NCBI RefSeq assembly: GCF_036322705.1
Contig: NZ_AP027270.1
Coordinates: 186,001 to 250,000 of the forward strand
DNA length: 64,000 nucleotides
Reading direction: 5' to 3'
Source: Maricaulis maris
GTDB taxonomy: Bacteria > Pseudomonadota > Alphaproteobacteria > Caulobacterales > Maricaulaceae
The translations under genes and the position numbers were made by a program. The notes under the pieces were generated by a model. It searched no databases and was not told the DNA's origin. It saw nothing but the letters and a program-made list of their open reading frames with translations. Numbering within the stretch: the stretch's first letter is position 1; each line of letters starts with the position of its first letter. This document shows positions 1 through 9,068 of this stretch, in pieces.

Positions 1-810
1 CGGTGCGGTCCGCAACAGGCCGAGGCCGATCGTGTCGGTGTGCAGCACATCGCGGGCAAAGACCGGGAGTAGCGCTGTCACGCCACCAAACAGGACAACC
101 ACGAGGTCGAGCGAGATCGCGCCGAGCACGACCTTGTTGTCGCGGACATAGCGCAGGCCCTCGATCACCATGGACAGGCCCCGCTGACCCGCCAGTTTCT
201 CGTGCTTCGGGGTTCGTGCAGTGGCGATCGCGATGGTCGCGGCGATCAGCATCACAGCGCTGACCAGATAGACCGTCGTGGCACCGAAAATATACAGTAG
301 CCCGCCGATGGCCGGGCCGCCGATCGCGGCGGCCTGGAAGCCGAGCGAATTCCAGGCGATGGCCTGGCGCATGTCGTCGCGCGGCACGATCCGGGCCATC
401 AGGGCGCTCGAGGCCGCAGGTGAAAAGGCATGGGTTACGCCAAGCAGGATCGCGGACGAGAAGATGATGGTCAGCTGCGTCGGGCCATCCATGAACGGGC
501 TGATGGCGAGGGCACCGGCGCAGGCGACCCGCAGCAGGTTGGTGGAGATCAGGATGAATTTGCGGTCGAGCCGGTCGGCCGCCTGTCCGCCCAGCAGCGA
601 CAGAAAGAAAACCGGCGCGAACATCGCCAGCCCCACAAAGCCGAGCAACAGGGCCGACTCCTCGACCGAACGCGTCTCGCGCGCCACGTCATAGACCTGC
701 CAGCCAATGGCAACGGCTTGCATCTGCCGGGCGGCGGACAGCAATTGCCGCATGATCCAGTAATTTCGGTAGGCCTGGTTGGCGAAAATCGACAGGGAGG
801 GCGTCAGCAC
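1..810 (-). CDS. MFS exporter (EntS/MFS_3-like), C-terminus beyond window
   Basis: Reading the minus strand from a GTG at 808-810 gives an uninterrupted frame of 270 codons that leaves the window at base 1. The N-terminal part begins TPSLSIFANQAYRNYW and continues through hydrophobic segments. It has the loop GGQAADRLDRK after the second predicted helix and LLPVFARDVL in the seventh-helix region, both typical of the MFS_3 group (enterobactin exporter EntS-like permeases). The predicted role is proton-driven efflux of a small molecule across the inner membrane; the substrate cannot be read. A GGAG lies 9 bases upstream of the GTG. The gene diverges from the secreted protein at 1063. Roughly one third of a normal MFS protein is missing past the edge. 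Confidence 0.8.
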   Translation of the reverse strand, partial: MLTPSLSIFANQAYRNYWIMRQLLSAARQMQAVAIGWQVYDVARETRSVEESALLLGFVGLAMFAPVFFLSLLGGQAADRLDRKFILISTNLLRVACAGALAISPFMDGPTQLTIIFSSAILLGVTHAFSPAASSALMARIVPRDDMRQAIAWNSLGFQAAAIGGPAIGGLLYIFGATTVYLVSAVMLIAATIAIATARTPKHEKLAGQRGLSMVIEGLRYVRDNKVVLGAISLDLVVVLFGGVTALLPVFARDVLHTDTIGLGLLRTAP

Positions 811-1062
811 GAGGCAAGTCTCCGGTCTGGCCGCCGGGCGCGGCAAGAGCGCCGTGTAGCCCGCTTTCGCCGGGCAATTCAACTGGCTGCGCAGCAGGCC
901 GAGAGGGCTGTGCCCCATTCCGGCCGCGAGTGTGCCGGAAACGCGTCTCATCCATTCAGGTGGTATTCAGCCGCCGGGATTTCTGATGAACTCCGATACA
1001 AAGCATGATCAAATACCGCGTATCCGGATACGCAACAGGACGTGAACCGGACAGGAGACATG

Positions 1063-1539
1063 ATGAACCGGCCCTGGCTACTGGCCCTTCCCGCAGTCCT
1101 CGCGCTGACCTTGATGGTCGCGCCCGGCATGACATCTGCGGGGGCCGACGACGCTGGCAACAGCATCTACCTGTCGGCCGGTTTTACGCCGGATCCCACA
1201 GCCATCGCCTTGCAGATCGAGGCCCGGGTCGATGCCGCGGCGCAGATTGCGCCGGACTGCCACGGCTATGTCAGCGGTGAACAACCCGATGTCGATCTCT
1301 ATTACAATGCCGGCGCGTTCCCGCTCATCCTCTCGGCCCGGTCCGATGAGGACACCACGCTGGTCGTCCGCGCGCCGGATGGGGCCTGGTATTGCGACGA
1401 CGACAGCGGCAGCGGGCTGAACCCGTCGATCCGCTTTGGCGAGCCCGGCTCGGGCAATTACCATATCTGGGTCGGACGCGAGGTCGGGCCGGGCCCGGCG
1501 ACCGCCCGGCTTTCGATTTCTGAACTTTACAGCGAGTGA
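1063..1539 (+). CDS. Secreted single-domain pre-peptidase-C-like protein
   Basis: A 158-residue protein with an N-terminal signal peptide (MNRPWLLALPAVLALTL, cleavage after TSA) followed by one beta-rich domain. The domain shows the same landmarks as each repeat of the next gene: AGF.PDP at its start, a Cys in DCHGY, PDG.WYCDDD with a second Cys and an acidic cluster, NPSI.F, Y.IWVG and a closing SISEL. This pattern resembles the PPC (pre-peptidase C-terminal) fold, whose acidic loop often binds calcium. I chose the second ATG of ATGATG because AGGAG lies 5 bases upstream of it. It sits 26 bases before the four-domain paralogue and is probably co-transcribed. Role unknown; likely periplasmic or extracellular. 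Confidence 0.7.
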   Translation: MNRPWLLALPAVLALTLMVAPGMTSAGADDAGNSIYLSAGFTPDPTAIALQIEARVDAAAQIAPDCHGYVSGEQPDVDLYYNAGAFPLILSARSDEDTTLVVRAPDGAWYCDDDSGSGLNPSIRFGEPGSGNYHIWVGREVGPGPATARLSISELYSE

Positions 1540-1565
1540 CACTTCAATCCTGGGGGAGAGACATG

Positions 1566-3326
1566 ATGAAGTTGCAATTGATGACAGGGGCCGCCGTCGC
1601 GGCCATGCTGATGGCCGCTCCGGCCAACGCCATGCAGGACATTTCCGCGGCGCCCGCCTATGGCTCGGGCTCACTGGAAGCCGGCTTCGTTCCGGACCCG
1701 GTTTCGATCGGCCTGCGCGCCGGCGGTGCGATGCCGGCCGGCGAAGTCTCGGACTGGTGTCCCGGTTTCGTCAGCTATCAGCCGTCCTACAATCTCAACT
1801 ATGCGGCCGGCGACTATGACCTCTACCTGTCGGCTGCGTCCGACGTGGACACGGTGCTGCTGGTCAATACGCCGGATGGCAACTGGCATTGCGATGATGA
1901 TGGCGCCGGCAGCGGTCTCAACGCCGGTATCATGTTCGATCAGCCGCAGAGCGGGCTCTACAATATCTGGGTCGGAACCTATGGCTCCGGTGGTGGCTAT
2001 GAGCCGGCCATGCTGCACATCTCGGAGCTTGGCTTCGAGGACGACAATCCGTACTCGCAAGCCCCGTCGGCCAATCTGGCGCCGCAATACGGCACGTTGA
2101 GCCTGCGCGAGGGCTTTGCCGACGACCCGCGGACGATCGCGGTTGAGGCCGGTGGCGAGTCCGATCTGAGCCGGCTCGGCGACGGCATGTGCTGGGGTCA
2201 GGCCGACCGGGCGCCCGATCTGTGGATCGACTATGCCGGCAGCGAGACCTTTGATCTCTACGTTTCGATGCAGTCCGAGACCGACACCACCCTTGCCGTC
2301 CAGGGGCCGGATGGCGGCTGGCATTGCGATGATGACAGCGCCGAGAACCTGAATCCGGGTGTCCAGATTGATGATCCCCTGCCGGGTCGTTACGCGGTCT
2401 GGACGGCGCGGTATTCCTCGGCAGCCTATGTGCCGGCGACGCTCTACGTCTCCGAGCTGGGCTTCCTCGGTAATGTCGATGAGCCGGCCGTGCTCGACTA
2501 CTCCCTGCCCTCGCAATCCGGTTCCGTGAGCCTCGACGCCGGTTTCGTGCCGGACCCGTACAATGTCGATGTGATGGCGGGTGGCGATACCGATGTCTAT
2601 GAGGCGGTCGGCGAGATGTGCCGGGGCTTTGCCGACAGCGCCCCGGATTTCGACCTGACTTACGAGGCCGGCGGTTTTGACCTCTATCTCTCCGCCACCT
2701 CGGAGAGTGATGCGACCCTGATCGTCAACGCGCCGGATGGCAGCTGGATCTGTGACGATGACAGCGCCGGCGAGCTCAACCCGGGCATCGTGTTCGATGA
2801 TCCGATGTCGGGTCGCTATGATATCTGGGTCGGGACCTATGGCGAGTATGACGCCGGACCCGCCACCCTGCACATCTCCGAGCTCGGCTTTGGCGGCGGC
2901 TTCCTGCCGGAAACCCCGCTCGATTTCTCGCTGCCGGCGAATTACGAGACCCTGACCCTTGAGGGCGGCTTTGTTCCCGATCCCTACCTGATTGATCTGA
3001 TGGCCGGCGGGGATATCGAGGCTGAATCGGCGGCTGACCAGTCCTGCCGCGGTTTTGTGACCGTGTCGCCGGACGTCGAGCTGACCTTCGAGCCAGGCGG
3101 TCTGGACCTTTACATCTCGGCGGTCTCCGAGCGGGACACGACCCTGGTGATCAATGGCCCCGACGGAAGCTGGTACTGCAATGATGACAGCGCCGGCAAT
3201 CTGAACCCGGGTGTTCACTTCCCGGATCCGCAAGCCGGTGTTTACGACATCTGGGTCGGGACCTATTCCGATGGCCCGGCGGCAGACGCGGTGCTTGCGA
3301 TCTCCGAACTCGGTTTCCACGAATAA
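1566..3326 (+). CDS. Secreted protein with four tandem pre-peptidase-C-like domains
   Basis: A 586-residue exported protein: signal peptide MKLQLMTGAAVAAMLMAAPA, cleaved after ANA, then four copies of a ~142-residue domain beginning near bases 1668, 2091, 2520 and 2945. Each copy keeps GF..DP, a first Cys in C.G, DLY(L/V/I)S, D(T/A)(T/V)L, PDG.W.C(D/N)DD, NPG or NAG, IWVG or VWTA, and SELGF. The two Cys per domain could form a disulphide, and the CDDD loop looks like a metal site. No protease domain is attached, unlike most PPC-containing proteins, so the protein is all accessory domain. A purine-rich GGGGGAGAG precedes ATGATG at 1563. It ends just before a strong terminator. Function not recognised; adhesion or matrix binding is conceivable. 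Confidence 0.75.
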   Translation: MKLQLMTGAAVAAMLMAAPANAMQDISAAPAYGSGSLEAGFVPDPVSIGLRAGGAMPAGEVSDWCPGFVSYQPSYNLNYAAGDYDLYLSAASDVDTVLLVNTPDGNWHCDDDGAGSGLNAGIMFDQPQSGLYNIWVGTYGSGGGYEPAMLHISELGFEDDNPYSQAPSANLAPQYGTLSLREGFADDPRTIAVEAGGESDLSRLGDGMCWGQADRAPDLWIDYAGSETFDLYVSMQSETDTTLAVQGPDGGWHCDDDSAENLNPGVQIDDPLPGRYAVWTARYSSAAYVPATLYVSELGFLGNVDEPAVLDYSLPSQSGSVSLDAGFVPDPYNVDVMAGGDTDVYEAVGEMCRGFADSAPDFDLTYEAGGFDLYLSATSESDATLIVNAPDGSWICDDDSAGELNPGIVFDDPMSGRYDIWVGTYGEYDAGPATLHISELGFGGGFLPETPLDFSLPANYETLTLEGGFVPDPYLIDLMAGGDIEAESAADQSCRGFVTVSPDVELTFEPGGLDLYISAVSERDTTLVINGPDGSWYCNDDSAGNLNPGVHFPDPQAGVYDIWVGTYSDGPAADAVLAISELGFHE

Positions 3327-3352
3327 GCCGCGCAGCGCGCGGGGATCAGGCG

Positions 3353-3380
3353 AGGGCGGCCCCACCGGGTCGCCCTTTCC
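3353..3380 (+). terminator. Rho-independent terminator after the PPC-domain genes
   Basis: AGGGCGGCCC at 3353-3362 pairs with GGGTCGCCCT at 3367-3376 (10 bp, one G-U) around a CACC loop and runs into TTT. It lies 26 bases after the stop of the four-domain gene. Confidence 0.8.
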
Positions 3381-3495
3381 TGTTCAAGGCCTGATTGGCG
3401 GGATATGTGCCGACCGGATGGGGCGCAGGGCAGACTCCGGGCCCGGCAGGTGGATTATTTATCGGGCCGCACAGTTCAGCGCTTTGCAATGTCGC

Positions 3496-3514
3496 GATGT
3501 TATACTATATCATC
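3496..3514 (+). promoter_or_regulatory. Zur box upstream of merC
   Basis: GATGTTATA-C-TATATCATC is a 19-bp palindrome with one mismatch. It matches the alphaproteobacterial Zur operator type (TGTTATAnTATAACA core) and lies 24 bases before the merC-type gene. Zur-controlled MerC-like genes are known in Caulobacter-type bacteria; direct Zur binding here is inferred. Confidence 0.7.
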
Positions 3515-3537
3515 CTCACATTGCAGCCGGACACCCC

Positions 3538-3990
3538 ATGCCTCTCAACCGTCATATCGCTAATCATCACGGCAAGCTCGACGCCACCGGCGTTGGCCTC
3601 TCGGCCCTGTGCATCGCGCATTGCCTGTTTCTGCCGGCCGCGGCCGCAGCGACGCCGATGCTGGCGCCGGAAGCCGGTGAGCTGTTCGGTCTGAGCCATG
3701 ACTGGCACCTGATCCTGCTGGCGCTCGCAGCCCCGGTCTCCCTGATCGGCCTCGGCTGGAGTGTGCGCTCGACCGGCGCCGGCTGGCCGATCTTCGCGAT
3801 TGGTCTGGCAGGCCTTGCTGTCATGGCGCTGGGCGCTTCGCATGTGTTCCCGCAACCGATCGAGACCGTCCTCACCCTGAGCGGTGTCACCGTGCTGGCC
3901 GGGGCCCATTTCGCCAATTGGCGGAGCCGGGCGCGGGCGGGCCATGTCCATGAGCGTGATTGCGGCCTGTGTGACGACCACGCGCACTGA
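3538..3990 (+). CDS. MerC-domain inner-membrane protein, probable zinc-responsive transporter
   Basis: A 150-residue protein with about four hydrophobic segments. The first carries LCIAHCLFLP, the paired-Cys motif of MerC-family metal transporters. The C-terminus is His/Cys-rich (HVHERDCGLCDDHAH), consistent with metal binding. MerC proteins were first known from mercury resistance, but chromosomal alphaproteobacterial members are commonly repressed by Zur and linked to zinc homeostasis. The Zur-like palindrome directly upstream supports zinc rather than mercury here, and no other mer genes are present. The ATG at 3538 is chosen because it follows the operator and the N-terminus lacks a convincing earlier start. 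It stands alone between two terminated units. Confidence 0.75.
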   Translation: MPLNRHIANHHGKLDATGVGLSALCIAHCLFLPAAAAATPMLAPEAGELFGLSHDWHLILLALAAPVSLIGLGWSVRSTGAGWPIFAIGLAGLAVMALGASHVFPQPIETVLTLSGVTVLAGAHFANWRSRARAGHVHERDCGLCDDHAH

Positions 3991-4149
3991 CGCCTGACGG
4001 TCCCGCGACTCCCATGGGCGCTTGCAATCAGGCCCATTGTGCGTATAAACCCCCGCTTCCAACACCTGCCAACCGGGCCACATTCGACATGCCCGCTGGC
4101 TGAACCATCCACCGGACGGTCTTCGGACCATCCTGCAAAGGAGATGAAA

Positions 4150-4350
4150 ATGTCGAAGATGAAGACGAAGAGCGGCGCGAAAAAGCGCTTCAAGCTCACT
4201 GCCACGGGTAAGGTGAAGGCCGGTCAGACTGGCAAGCGCCACGGTATGATCAAGCGGACTCCCAAGCAGATCCGCAACAAGCGCGGTCAAGTCGTCCTGT
4301 CTGCTCAGGATGCCCGGATCGTGAAAAAATACCTCCCGAACGGCCTTTAG
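4150..4350 (+). CDS. rpmI: 50S ribosomal protein L35
   Basis: A 66-residue, very basic protein beginning [15 protein letters not shown] and ending with the KKYLPNGL tail typical of L35; length matches the family exactly. AAGGAG at 4138-4143 lies 6 bases before this ATG, which decides the start over the in-frame ATG at 4144. L35 is part of the large ribosomal subunit. It forms the usual pair with rplT 30 bases downstream; infC, which often precedes them, is not next door here. Confidence 0.97.
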   Translation: MSKMKTKSGAKKRFKLTATGKVKAGQTGKRHGMIKRTPKQIRNKRGQVVLSAQDARIVKKYLPNGL

Positions 4351-4380
4351 GCCGCTGGCACCGAGTAGGAGCACTTAGAT

Positions 4381-4737
4381 ATGTCTCGAGTTACGTCCGG
4401 ACCGGCGACCGCTAAACGCCACAAAGCCGTCATCAAGAAAGCCAAGGGCTATTACGGCCGCCGCAAGAATACCTTCCGCGTTGCCGTCCAGGCCGTGGAA
4501 AAGGCCGGCCAGTACGCCTATCGCGACCGTCGCGCCAAGAAGCGTAATTTCCGCGCCCTGTGGATCCAGCGCATCAATGCCGGCGCCCGCCAGTATGACA
4601 TGAATTATTCGGTCTTCATGAACGGCCTCTCCAAGGCCGGTATCGAAGTCGACCGCAAGGTTCTCGCCGATATCGCCATGCACGAGCCGGACGCCTTCAA
4701 GGCCCTGGTCGACCAGGCGCGCGCGGCTCTGGGCTAA
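4381..4737 (+). CDS. rplT: 50S ribosomal protein L20
   Basis: A 118-residue basic protein ([21 protein letters not shown] start, YYGRRKN, and the [12 protein letters not shown] segment) matching L20 over its full length. L20 binds 23S rRNA early in 50S assembly and in many bacteria represses its own operon. It follows rpmI by 30 bases and is followed by a strong hairpin terminator, so the two form a complete unit. Confidence 0.97.
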   Translation: MSRVTSGPATAKRHKAVIKKAKGYYGRRKNTFRVAVQAVEKAGQYAYRDRRAKKRNFRALWIQRINAGARQYDMNYSVFMNGLSKAGIEVDRKVLADIAMHEPDAFKALVDQARAALG

Positions 4738-4758
4738 ACCCCGGAACACCGAGTTTCG

Positions 4759-4796
4759 AAAAGGCCCGTCAGCGTGAAGCTGGCGGGCCTTTTCCT
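4759..4796 (+). terminator. Rho-independent terminator after rpmI-rplT
   Basis: AAAAGGCCCGTCAGC (4759-4773) pairs with GCTGGCGGGCCTTTT (4779-4793) as a 15-bp stem with one G-U and a GTGAA loop. The A/T flanks would permit termination in both directions. Confidence 0.9.
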
Positions 4797-4941
4797 TTGC
4801 GTCGGCCACCCCCTCATCCCCCCTGCGGGAAAGGGTGGCCAATCGTGTCGGGTGAGGGGCTTTCCCGCCTGACCGTCACTCCCGGTCGACAGCCCAAAGC
4901 CCAGCCGCTAAATCCTTCCCGACCGTATGGGACGACATGAC

Positions 4942-6024
4942 ATGACCGACATTTCCAATCTCGACACGCTCGAAGCCGATGTCCACAGCCAGATCGAAGC
5001 CGCGACCGACGAGGCCGGGCTGGACGCGGTGCGCGTCTCGGCGCTGGGCAAGAAGGGCGCAGTCTCTCTGATGATGCGCGAGCTCGGCAAGATGAGCCCG
5101 GAGGAGCGTCAGGTGATGGGCCCGGCGCTCAATGGTCTCAAGACCCGGCTCAATGACGCGCTCGAGGCCCGCAAGGCCGATCTGGAAGCGGTGGCGCTCA
5201 ATGCCGCGCTGGCCAGTGAGTGGGTTGATGTGACGCTTCCGGTCCGCCCGGAGCCGAAAGGCTCGCTGCACCCGATCACCCAGGTGATGGAAGAGCTGGC
5301 GGTCATCTTCGCCGATATGGGCTTTGCCGTCGCCGAGGGCCCGGACGTGGAAACCGACTTCCACAATTTCACCGCCCTGAACTTCCCCGAAGGCCACCCG
5401 GCCCGCGACACCCAGGACACCTTCTTCATGAAGCCGGACGCCGAGGGGATGCGCAAGGTCCTGCGCACGCACACCTCGCCGGTCCAGATCCGCACCATGC
5501 TTGAAGGCAAGACGCCGATCCGCATCATCGCGCCGGGCCGCGTCTATCGCTGCGACTGGGACCAGACCCACACGCCCATGTTCCACCAGGTCGAGGGCCT
5601 GGTGATCGACAAGGAAACCCATATGGGTCACCTCAAGGGCACGCTGATGGATTTCATCGCCGCCTTCTTCGAGACCGACCAGGTCGAGGCGCAATTCCGC
5701 CCGCACCATTTCCCCTTCACCGAGCCGAGCGCCGAGATGGATGTGCGCTATGAGCGGGTCGGCGATGCGGTGAAGGTCGGCTCGGGCGACAAGTGGATGG
5801 AAATCCTCGGCTGCGGCATGGTCCACCCGAACGTCATCCGCAATTGCGGTCTCGATCCGGACGAATACCAGGGCTTTGCCTTCGGCATGGGCGTCGACCG
5901 TCTCGCCATGCTGAAATACGGCGCCCCGGACCTGCGTGACTTCTTCAATTCCGATGTCCGCTGGCTGGCGCATTACGGCTTCTCGCCGCTCTTGCAGGCC
6001 AATCTGGCGACGGGGCTGAGCTAG
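4942..6024 (+). CDS. pheS: Phenylalanine--tRNA ligase alpha subunit
   Basis: A 360-residue class II synthetase alpha chain. It has an N-terminal coiled-coil region (residues ~1-90), then the catalytic core with [10 protein letters not shown], the motif-2 segment [21 protein letters not shown] and the motif-3 segment [16 protein letters not shown] near the C-terminus. With PheT it forms the alpha2-beta2 enzyme that charges tRNA-Phe. The start [11 protein letters not shown] at 4942 fits family length; an in-frame ATG at 4927 would add five residues and cannot be excluded because neither has a strong ribosome binding site. pheT follows after one inserted small gene. Confidence 0.95.
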   Translation: MTDISNLDTLEADVHSQIEAATDEAGLDAVRVSALGKKGAVSLMMRELGKMSPEERQVMGPALNGLKTRLNDALEARKADLEAVALNAALASEWVDVTLPVRPEPKGSLHPITQVMEELAVIFADMGFAVAEGPDVETDFHNFTALNFPEGHPARDTQDTFFMKPDAEGMRKVLRTHTSPVQIRTMLEGKTPIRIIAPGRVYRCDWDQTHTPMFHQVEGLVIDKETHMGHLKGTLMDFIAAFFETDQVEAQFRPHHFPFTEPSAEMDVRYERVGDAVKVGSGDKWMEILGCGMVHPNVIRNCGLDPDEYQGFAFGMGVDRLAMLKYGAPDLRDFFNSDVRWLAHYGFSPLLQANLATGLS

Positions 6025-6029
6025 GCCTC

Positions 6030-6638
6030 ATGTGGCGCTGGCTCACAAATAACCACCAGACCCTGACCGGGATCGGCGCGATGCTCGTCGGTATTGCGGC
6101 GCTGTTTGTTGCCTGGGACCAGGGTCGGGTGATGCGGGCGCAACAGCATGGGGCCGTGGTGCCGGCTGTCCAGGTCGACGCCTTCACGCAGACCGGAGGC
6201 GATCGCGTCGTCATGGGGTTGCGTGTTGCCAATAACGGTGTCGGGCCAGCCTTTGTCGAAAGCGTCTCGGTGACACGCGACGGCGTGGCGGCGGACAGTC
6301 TGGACGGCATGTTTGCCTCGATGCCGGCGGGTGTCGAGGACCGGTCCTGGAACAATATGACTGGCCGGGTCCTCGCGCCGGGCGAGATGGTGGTGCCCCT
6401 TGAAGTGACCTGGCCCGCCTCCGACGTCGCGCCAAGCGCGCTGGCTGCGCTGTTCGTTGAATGGGAGCGCTGGGATGCCGTTGTCTGCTATTGCTCGGTT
6501 TTCGATCGGTGCTGGACGGCCTCGGTGCAGCGCGCCGACCGGCAACGGGTCGAGCAATGCCCGCGTCCCGAGGCAGATATTTTCGAGCTCTACGGAGCGG
6601 AACCTTTCCTGGCTGGTTCGGACCAGCAAGCTGAATAA
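6030..6638 (+). CDS. Hypothetical single-pass membrane protein between pheS and pheT
   Basis: A 202-residue protein starting 5 bases after the pheS stop. The N-terminus MWRWLTNNHQTLTGIGAMLVGIAALFVAWD contains one clear transmembrane helix, and the rest appears to be a soluble beta-rich domain. The C-terminal region has Cys clustered as CYCSVFDRC. I recognise no family. The tight spacing on both sides indicates translation as part of the pheST transcript, although nothing in the sequence links it to tRNA charging. Similar hypothetical proteins with one N-terminal helix and a beta-sandwich occur in other Hyphomonadaceae, but this is a general impression. Confidence 0.7.
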   Translation: MWRWLTNNHQTLTGIGAMLVGIAALFVAWDQGRVMRAQQHGAVVPAVQVDAFTQTGGDRVVMGLRVANNGVGPAFVESVSVTRDGVAADSLDGMFASMPAGVEDRSWNNMTGRVLAPGEMVVPLEVTWPASDVAPSALAALFVEWERWDAVVCYCSVFDRCWTASVQRADRQRVEQCPRPEADIFELYGAEPFLAGSDQQAE

Positions 6639-6668
6639 CGCGCCGTCTTGTAACGGCAGGAGCCGACG

Positions 6669-9068
6669 ATGAAATTCCCGCTTTCCTGGCTGAAATACCA
6701 CCTCGACACCCCGGCCACGCTCGACGAGATCGCCGAGGCGATGACCATGGCCGGTCTGGAGATCGAGCACATCGACAATCCGCTCGAAAAATTCGCGGAC
6801 TTCTCGGTCTGCCATGTTACCGAGGCGGTCCAGCATCCGGACGCCGACAAGCTGCGGGTTTGCACGGTCGAGACGGTCGACGGGACCAAGCAGATTGTCT
6901 GCGGCGCACCGAATGCGCGCACCGGCATGTATGCGATCTACGCGCCGCTGGGGGCGTATATCCCGGGCCTCGACTTCGCCCTCGACAAGAAGCCGCGCAA
7001 GATCCGCGGTGTCGAGAGCCATGGCATGATGTGCTCGGCCAAGGAGCTCGAGCTAGGCGAGGATCATGACGGGATCATCGATCTGCCCGAGCCTTTCGAG
7101 ATCGGCACGCCGGCCGTGGTGGCGCTCGGCCAGGCCGACCCGGTCATCGATTTCGAAGTGACGCCCAACCGCCCTGACTGGCTCGGTGTGCGCGGCATTG
7201 CCCGCGACCTGGCGGCAACCGGGATCGGCACGCTGAAGACCCATGATCTCGACCCGATCCCGGGTACATTCCCCTGTCCGGTCAAGGTCGAGCTGGACTG
7301 GCCGGAAGCCTGCCCGGTCTTTGCCGGCCGTGTCATCCGGGGCGTCAAGAATGGTGACAGCCCGGCCTGGCTGATCAAGGCGGTCAAGGCGATCGGCCTG
7401 CGCCCGATCAACTTCCTCGCCGACATGACCAACATGATTTCCTACGACCGCTGCCGCCCGCTGCATGTCTATGACCTGGCCAAGCTGGAGGGCCCGATCC
7501 GGGCCCGTCGCGGCAAGGGCGAGGCGGACCGTTTCGAGGCGCTCGACAACAAGGAATACGTGCCCGGCGAAGACCAGTGCGTGATCGCAGACGATGCCCG
7601 CTGCCTCGGTTTCGGCGGCATCATGGGCGGCGAATATTCCGGTGTGACTGCGGAGACCACGGACGTTTTCATCGAGAGCGCCTGGTTCGAGCCGCTGATC
7701 ACGCGCGCCACGGCCAAGGCGACCGGCATCGACAGCGACGCCAAATACCGCTTCGAACGCGGCGTGGATCCGGCCTCGGTGCGCGCCGGTATCGAGCAGG
7801 CGACCGAGCTGGTGCTGAAATATTGTGGTGGCGAAGCGTCCGAGATGGTGGTCGCAGGCGAGGTTCCGGCCAAGCCCGCCGACATCGACTTCCCGATCAA
7901 CGAGGTCAAGCGCCTGACCGGTCTCGACCTGCCGCGCGCCGAGATCATCCGCATTCTGGAAACCCTCGGCTTCGAGCCCAAGGGCGACGGCGATGTGCTG
8001 GCGGTCGGTGTGCCGAGCTGGCGGATGGATTGTTCGCAGAAGGCCGACCTCGTCGAGGAGGTTGCCCGCATCCATGGTTTTGACAAGCTCGACGCCGTCT
8101 CCCTGCCGCGTCCACCGGTCCGCCGCGAAGCGCCGGCGACGGTGATGCAGCTGCGCGCGCGCCACGCCCGTCGGGCGCTGGCCGGTCGCGGATATTCGGA
8201 AGCCGTGACCTGGTCCTTCTGCAATACCGATCAGGCCAAGCTGTTTGGCGGCCATGGCGAAGGGCTCGAGCTGGAGAACCCGATCTCTTCCGAGCTCGAT
8301 GTGATGCGTCCGACCGCGCTGATCCACCTGCTGACCGCGCTACAGGCCAATGCCGACAAGGGTCAGGACGATCCGCGCCTGTTCGAGGTTGGCCCGATCT
8401 ATCTCAGCGATCAGGATGACGGACAGAAACTGGTCGCCACCGGCGTGCGTCGGGTCGAGGCCGGGCGTCACTGGGCGGGTACGCGCCAGCCCGACATCTT
8501 CGATGCCAAGGCGGACGCGCTGTCGGCCCTCGCGGCCGCCGGGGCACCGGTCGACAATCTCCAGGTCGTCGTCGAGGCACGCGAGTGGTGGCATCCGGGT
8601 CGCTCGGGCGTTCTGCGTCTGGGTCCGAAGAATGTCATGGCCGAGTTCGGCGAGATCCATCCGGCGGTGCTGAAGGCGCTCGATATTGATGGTCGGGTGC
8701 TGGCCTTCGAGATCGTGCTCGACGCCATTCCGCAACCCAAGAAGGCCTCCGGCCTGAAGGCCAGGACGCCGCTCGAGCGCGCTGATCTGACGCCGGTGAC
8801 CCGCGATTTCGCTTTCCTCGTCGACAAGTCGGTGTCTGCCGACACGCTGGTGCGGGCCGCCAAGGGCGCCGACAAGCAAATGATTACCGAGGTCGCCCTG
8901 TTTGACGTTTATGACGGCAAGGGTGTGCCGGAGGGGCAGGTGTCGCTGGCCATCGAGGTCACCTTGCAACCGCGCGACAAGACGCTGACCGAAAAAGAGA
9001 TCGAGGCGATCGCTGCCGGCATCATCGCCAAGGTCGAGAAAGCCACGGGTGCCAGCCTGCGTGGCTGA
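6669..9068 (+). CDS. pheT: Phenylalanine--tRNA ligase beta subunit
   Basis: A 799-residue beta chain of normal length. Domain order is visible: MKFPLSWLKYHLDTP start, an EMAP-type tRNA-binding domain (VCHVTEAVQHPDADKLRVC at ~45-65), the B3/B4 editing region with SYDRCRPLHVYD and GFGGIMGGEYSG, the B5 domain around RLTGLDLPRAEI, the catalytic-like domain, and a C-terminal FDX-ACB anticodon-binding domain (PVTRDFAFLVDKSV onward). It pairs with PheS. AGGAG lies upstream of the ATG. The downstream nucleotidyltransferase gene overlaps its 3' end. Confidence 0.97.
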   Translation: MKFPLSWLKYHLDTPATLDEIAEAMTMAGLEIEHIDNPLEKFADFSVCHVTEAVQHPDADKLRVCTVETVDGTKQIVCGAPNARTGMYAIYAPLGAYIPGLDFALDKKPRKIRGVESHGMMCSAKELELGEDHDGIIDLPEPFEIGTPAVVALGQADPVIDFEVTPNRPDWLGVRGIARDLAATGIGTLKTHDLDPIPGTFPCPVKVELDWPEACPVFAGRVIRGVKNGDSPAWLIKAVKAIGLRPINFLADMTNMISYDRCRPLHVYDLAKLEGPIRARRGKGEADRFEALDNKEYVPGEDQCVIADDARCLGFGGIMGGEYSGVTAETTDVFIESAWFEPLITRATAKATGIDSDAKYRFERGVDPASVRAGIEQATELVLKYCGGEASEMVVAGEVPAKPADIDFPINEVKRLTGLDLPRAEIIRILETLGFEPKGDGDVLAVGVPSWRMDCSQKADLVEEVARIHGFDKLDAVSLPRPPVRREAPATVMQLRARHARRALAGRGYSEAVTWSFCNTDQAKLFGGHGEGLELENPISSELDVMRPTALIHLLTALQANADKGQDDPRLFEVGPIYLSDQDDGQKLVATGVRRVEAGRHWAGTRQPDIFDAKADALSALAAAGAPVDNLQVVVEAREWWHPGRSGVLRLGPKNVMAEFGEIHPAVLKALDIDGRVLAFEIVLDAIPQPKKASGLKARTPLERADLTPVTRDFAFLVDKSVSADTLVRAAKGADKQMITEVALFDVYDGKGVPEGQVSLAIEVTLQPRDKTLTEKEIEAIAAGIIAKVEKATGASLRG

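Noticed and set aside
1671-3365. 564-codon open frame antisense to the four-domain PPC gene
   Set aside because: It is a mirror of a GC-rich coding strand; the translation is low-complexity with no domain, and the sense frame has signal peptide and clear repeats.
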